The notes beneath the pieces were generated by a model. That model saw only the letters and a program-made list of their open reading frames with translations, was not told where the DNA came from and did no database searches. Shown here piece after piece: positions 61,605 to 64,000 of a DNA stretch of 64,000 nucleotides. Where the stretch lies: assembly GCF_003260015.1 (NCBI RefSeq), contig NZ_QCXS01000002.1:1922001-1986000 (forward strand). Reading direction: 5' to 3'. This DNA comes from Nakamurella deserti. GTDB lineage: Bacteria; Actinomycetota; Actinomycetes; Mycobacteriales; Nakamurellaceae. The first letter of the stretch is position 1; every line of letters starts with the position of its first letter. The position numbers were made by a program, and so were the translations under genes.

Positions 61605-64000
61605 GTGAGGGCGTTCGACGACGGTGCCGCCGCACCGCCGGCCGGCGACGACCCGGCGGCGCTGCGGGCCGCGCTCGCCGAGCAGACGCAGCTGCGGGCG
61701 GCCGCCGAGAAGAGCCTGTACGCCGCCCTCCGGCAGATCGACCGCCGGCAGAAGGAACTGCGCATCGTCGAGGAGCTGTCCGGGATCGGCAGCTTCTACT
61801 GGATCGTGGACGCGGACTCGATGTGGTGGTCGGAGCAGGCCGCCGCGGTGTTCCGCCTCGGACCGGCCGGCCCGCCGGCGTCGCGGGCGCGCTACCTCGA
61901 GCTGGTCCACCCCGACGACCGTGCCTTCGTCGGGGAGACGCTGCGGCGGGCGGTGGAGACGGTCACCGAGTACGACCTGGTGTACCGGATGGTGCTGGGC
62001 GGGCAGGTCCGGGAGGTGCGCTGCCGGGGGCGGGTCGAGGTCGACCTGGACGGCCCGGCGGTGACCGGCTCCCTGCAGGACATCACCGACGCGCGCGCCG
62101 CCTCGCGCCAGCTGCGCGAGTCCCGGGACCGCTTCGCCGGGGTGCTGGACGCCGCGACCGACCAGTGCATCATGGCGATGGACGACCGGGGCCGGATCAC
62201 CGTCTTCAACGCCGGCGCCGAACGGATGCTCGGCTGGTCGGCGGCGGAGGTCCTGGGACGGACCCCGGACCAGTTCCACGACGCCGGCGAGATCGCCGCG
62301 CGGGCCGCCGAGCTGGCCCTGGAACCCGGCTGGCCGGTCATCGTCGGCGAGGCCGCCGGCGGCGGCGCCGAGACCCGGGACTGGACGTACCTGACCCGCG
62401 ACGGCCGACGGTTGCGGGTGATGGTCACGGTCAACGCCCAGTTCGACCCGGACGGCACGGTCAGCGGCTACATCTCGGTGGGGACCGACATCTCCGAGCG
62501 CATCCGGGCCCAGGTCGAGCTGCAGGAGAGCGAGTCGCGGTTCCGCGACACCTTCGAGTTCGCCCCGAACGGGATGATGCTGCTCTCCGCCGAGCCCGAC
62601 GACGTCGGCCGGTTCATCAAGGTCAACCCGGCGCTGTGTGAGCTCACCGGCTACTCGGCCGAGCAGCTGATGCGGATGAACATCTACGACCTCACGCACG
62701 AGGACCACCGCGCGGAACTGCGCCGGCGGGCGACCGACGTGCGCACCGGTGGGCTCGACATCCGGCCGACCGAGCGGCGGTGGGTGCACGCCGACGGCCA
62801 CGACCTGTGGATCCAGCTCGCGCTGAGCCCGCTGCGCAGCGTCGACCTGCGCTACATCGTCGGCCAGGTGGACGACATCACCGACCGCAAGCAGGCCGAG
62901 GCGCGGCTGACGCACCAGGCGCTGCACGACTGGCTGACCGGGCTGCCGAACCGGTTGCTGCTGATGGACCGCATCGAGCACGCGCTCGCCGCGAGCAGCC
63001 GCAGTGGCCGGCTCGTCGGGTTGCTCTACATCGACCTCGACGGGTTCAAGGCGGTCAACGACACGGGGGGCCACGCCGCCGGCGACCACACCCTCATCCA
63101 CATCGGTGACCGCATCCGGCAGGTGGTGCGCCCCGGGGACACCGTCGCCCGGCTCGGCGGCGACGAGTTCGTCGTCGTCTGCAGCGATCTCGACGGCCCG
63201 GCGGTCGCGGTGCACATCGCCGAGCGGGTGCTGGACACCATCCGGGTGCCGCACCGATACCAGGGCCGCACCTACACGCTGGGGGCCAGCATCGGCGTCA
63301 GCATGTCGCGGGCCGACTCGCAGCCGGACACGATGCTGCGGGAGGCCGACGAGGCGATGTACGCCGGCAAGGTCGCCGGCAAGGGCCGGGTCCGGATCAG
63401 CGGCGTGCACCCCGCCGACGCGGGCGCCGACCGGACCCGGGCGCAGGAGCAGGCGGTGCTCACCGCGGAGCTGCGCTCCGCGGTCGACCGCGGCGAGCTC
63501 GCGCTGTGGGGGCAGCCCATCCACGACATGGCCAAGGGCCGCATCGTCGCCGTCGAGCAGTTGCTGCGGTGGAACCACCCGCGACGCGGGGTGCTGGAGC
63601 CGGCGGAGTTCCTGGACCTCGCCGACGCCGCCGACCTGCTGATCGCGCTGAGCCGCCGGGTGCTGGTCGAGGCGTGCGCGCTGGCCCGGGAGTGGCTGGA
63701 CGGACTGGGTGACCGGGCGCCGTCGGTGCACGTCAACATCGCCGGCCGGCAGCTCGACTCGGGCCGGCTGCTCGTCGACGTGCTGGACGCGCTGCGGATC
63801 CACCGGCTGCCCGCCGACCGGCTCGTCCTGGAGCTGGCCGAGACGCACCTGCCGATGCTGACCGACCAGGTCCGCGGTGACCTGGAGACGCTGCGCGAGC
63901 GGGGCGTCCGGCTCGCGCTGGACGACCTCGGCACCGGCCACGCCAGCCTCGGGGACGTCATCGGGTTCCCCGTCGACCTGCTCAAGGTCGACGTCGACAG
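61605..64000 (+). CDS. PAS-PAS-PAS-GGDEF-EAL cyclic-di-GMP enzyme, truncated by the window end
   Basis: The frame is open to the last base, giving 798 visible residues. A short helical N-terminus is followed by three PAS-like domains (about 50-160, 165-300 and 305-425; ITVFNAGAERMLGWSAAEVLG and VNPALCELTGYSAEQL, each in part). A GGDEF cyclase (about 430-600) has an intact GGDEF at 518-522 and the inhibitory RxxD site at R509-D512. The EAL domain starts near 620 with EQL (E651) instead of EAL, and NIAGRQL, LELAETHL and LDDLGTGHASL are visible. The start is GTG 61605, or possibly ATG 61503. It senses an unknown cue and should make and/or break c-di-GMP. Confidence 0.92.
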   Translation, partial: MRAFDDGAAAPPAGDDPAALRAALAEQTQLRAAAEKSLYAALRQIDRRQKELRIVEELSGIGSFYWIVDADSMWWSEQAAAVFRLGPAGPPASRARYLELVHPDDRAFVGETLRRAVETVTEYDLVYRMVLGGQVREVRCRGRVEVDLDGPAVTGSLQDITDARAASRQLRESRDRFAGVLDAATDQCIMAMDDRGRITVFNAGAERMLGWSAAEVLGRTPDQFHDAGEIAARAAELALEPGWPVIVGEAAGGGAETRDWTYLTRDGRRLRVMVTVNAQFDPDGTVSGYISVGTDISERIRAQVELQESESRFRDTFEFAPNGMMLLSAEPDDVGRFIKVNPALCELTGYSAEQLMRMNIYDLTHEDHRAELRRRATDVRTGGLDIRPTERRWVHADGHDLWIQLALSPLRSVDLRYIVGQVDDITDRKQAEARLTHQALHDWLTGLPNRLLLMDRIEHALAASSRSGRLVGLLYIDLDGFKAVNDTGGHAAGDHTLIHIGDRIRQVVRPGDTVARLGGDEFVVVCSDLDGPAVAVHIAERVLDTIRVPHRYQGRTYTLGASIGVSMSRADSQPDTMLREADEAMYAGKVAGKGRVRISGVHPADAGADRTRAQEQAVLTAELRSAVDRGELALWGQPIHDMAKGRIVAVEQLLRWNHPRRGVLEPAEFLDLADAADLLIALSRRVLVEACALAREWLDGLGDRAPSVHVNIAGRQLDSGRLLVDVLDALRIHRLPADRLVLELAETHLPMLTDQVRGDLETLRERGVRLALDDLGTGHASLGDVIGFPVDLLKVDVD

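Noticed and set aside
1-64000. rRNA, tRNA, insertion sequences, integrase or prophage genes
   Set aside because: I looked for tRNA-like cloverleaf ends, transposase motifs and phage genes while reading; none were convincing.

Overview
The window is about 64 kb of very GC-rich DNA, roughly 70 percent or more G+C. Genes are densely packed, with many GTG starts and 4-base stop/start overlaps. The gene content is that of an actinobacterium: a WhiB iron-sulfur regulator, coenzyme F420 genes, a rhamnose/WbbL linker module, an LCP cell-wall ligase, a TIGR03089 protein and an AccD-type carboxyltransferase. From memory, the backbone order (whiB - fbiA - fbiB - manC - wbbL // rmlD - LCP - TIGR03089 - fadE - purE - purK - gtrA - PH protein - birA - maf, then lpdA - GGCT-like - amidohydrolase) closely follows Mycobacterium tuberculosis Rv3260c-Rv3282 and Rv3303c-Rv3305c, mostly with matching strands. 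Genus cannot be fixed from the sequence; a non-mycobacterial Actinomycetota lineage such as Nakamurellales, Geodermatophilales or Pseudonocardiales would fit.

Layout. 1-5.4 kb: end of an unknown gene, whiB, an M50 peptidase, fbiA-fbiB-nudix. 5.5-10.4 kb (minus strand): manC-rmlA and wbbL with a GT4. 10.5-31.7 kb: a polysaccharide and glycolipid island. It holds GT2-epimerase-flippase, a DUF2304/GT2 pair diverging from two GT-C-like membrane proteins, an acyltransferase, and then an ABC-exporter locus. In that locus Wzm, Wzt with a C-terminal sugar-binding domain and several GT4 enzymes diverge from a GT, an unrecognised GT-like protein and a coiled-coil methyltransferase. 31.7-38.6 kb: secreted CAP protein, rmlD-rmlB, a tandem-repeat tract, LCP protein and TIGR03089 protein. 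38.7-55.3 kb: fadE, thpR-purE-purK, an ECF sigma factor fused to its own anti-sigma, membrane and extracellular parts, GtrA, a two-component system, accD, a PH-domain protein, an F420-type PPOX protein, yggS, birA and maf. 55.3-64 kb: DUF1707 protein, a cation/proton antiporter, aquaporin, lpdA, a GGCT-like protein, an M20 amidohydrolase and a PAS-GGDEF-EAL protein cut off by the window end.

How it works together. rmlA/B/D supply dTDP-rhamnose (rmlC is not here), manC supplies GDP-mannose, and WbbL starts a rhamnose-containing cell-wall linker that an LCP protein would ligate. The inserted island looks able to build and export a separate glycan through a Wzm/Wzt transporter, possibly capped by methylation. 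fbiA/fbiB make F420, which the PPOX-fold protein at 52.4 kb may use. Eight genes have a TANNNT -10 box 6-8 bases before the start codon, which suggests widespread leaderless transcription. No rRNA, tRNA, CRISPR array, insertion sequence or prophage gene was seen.
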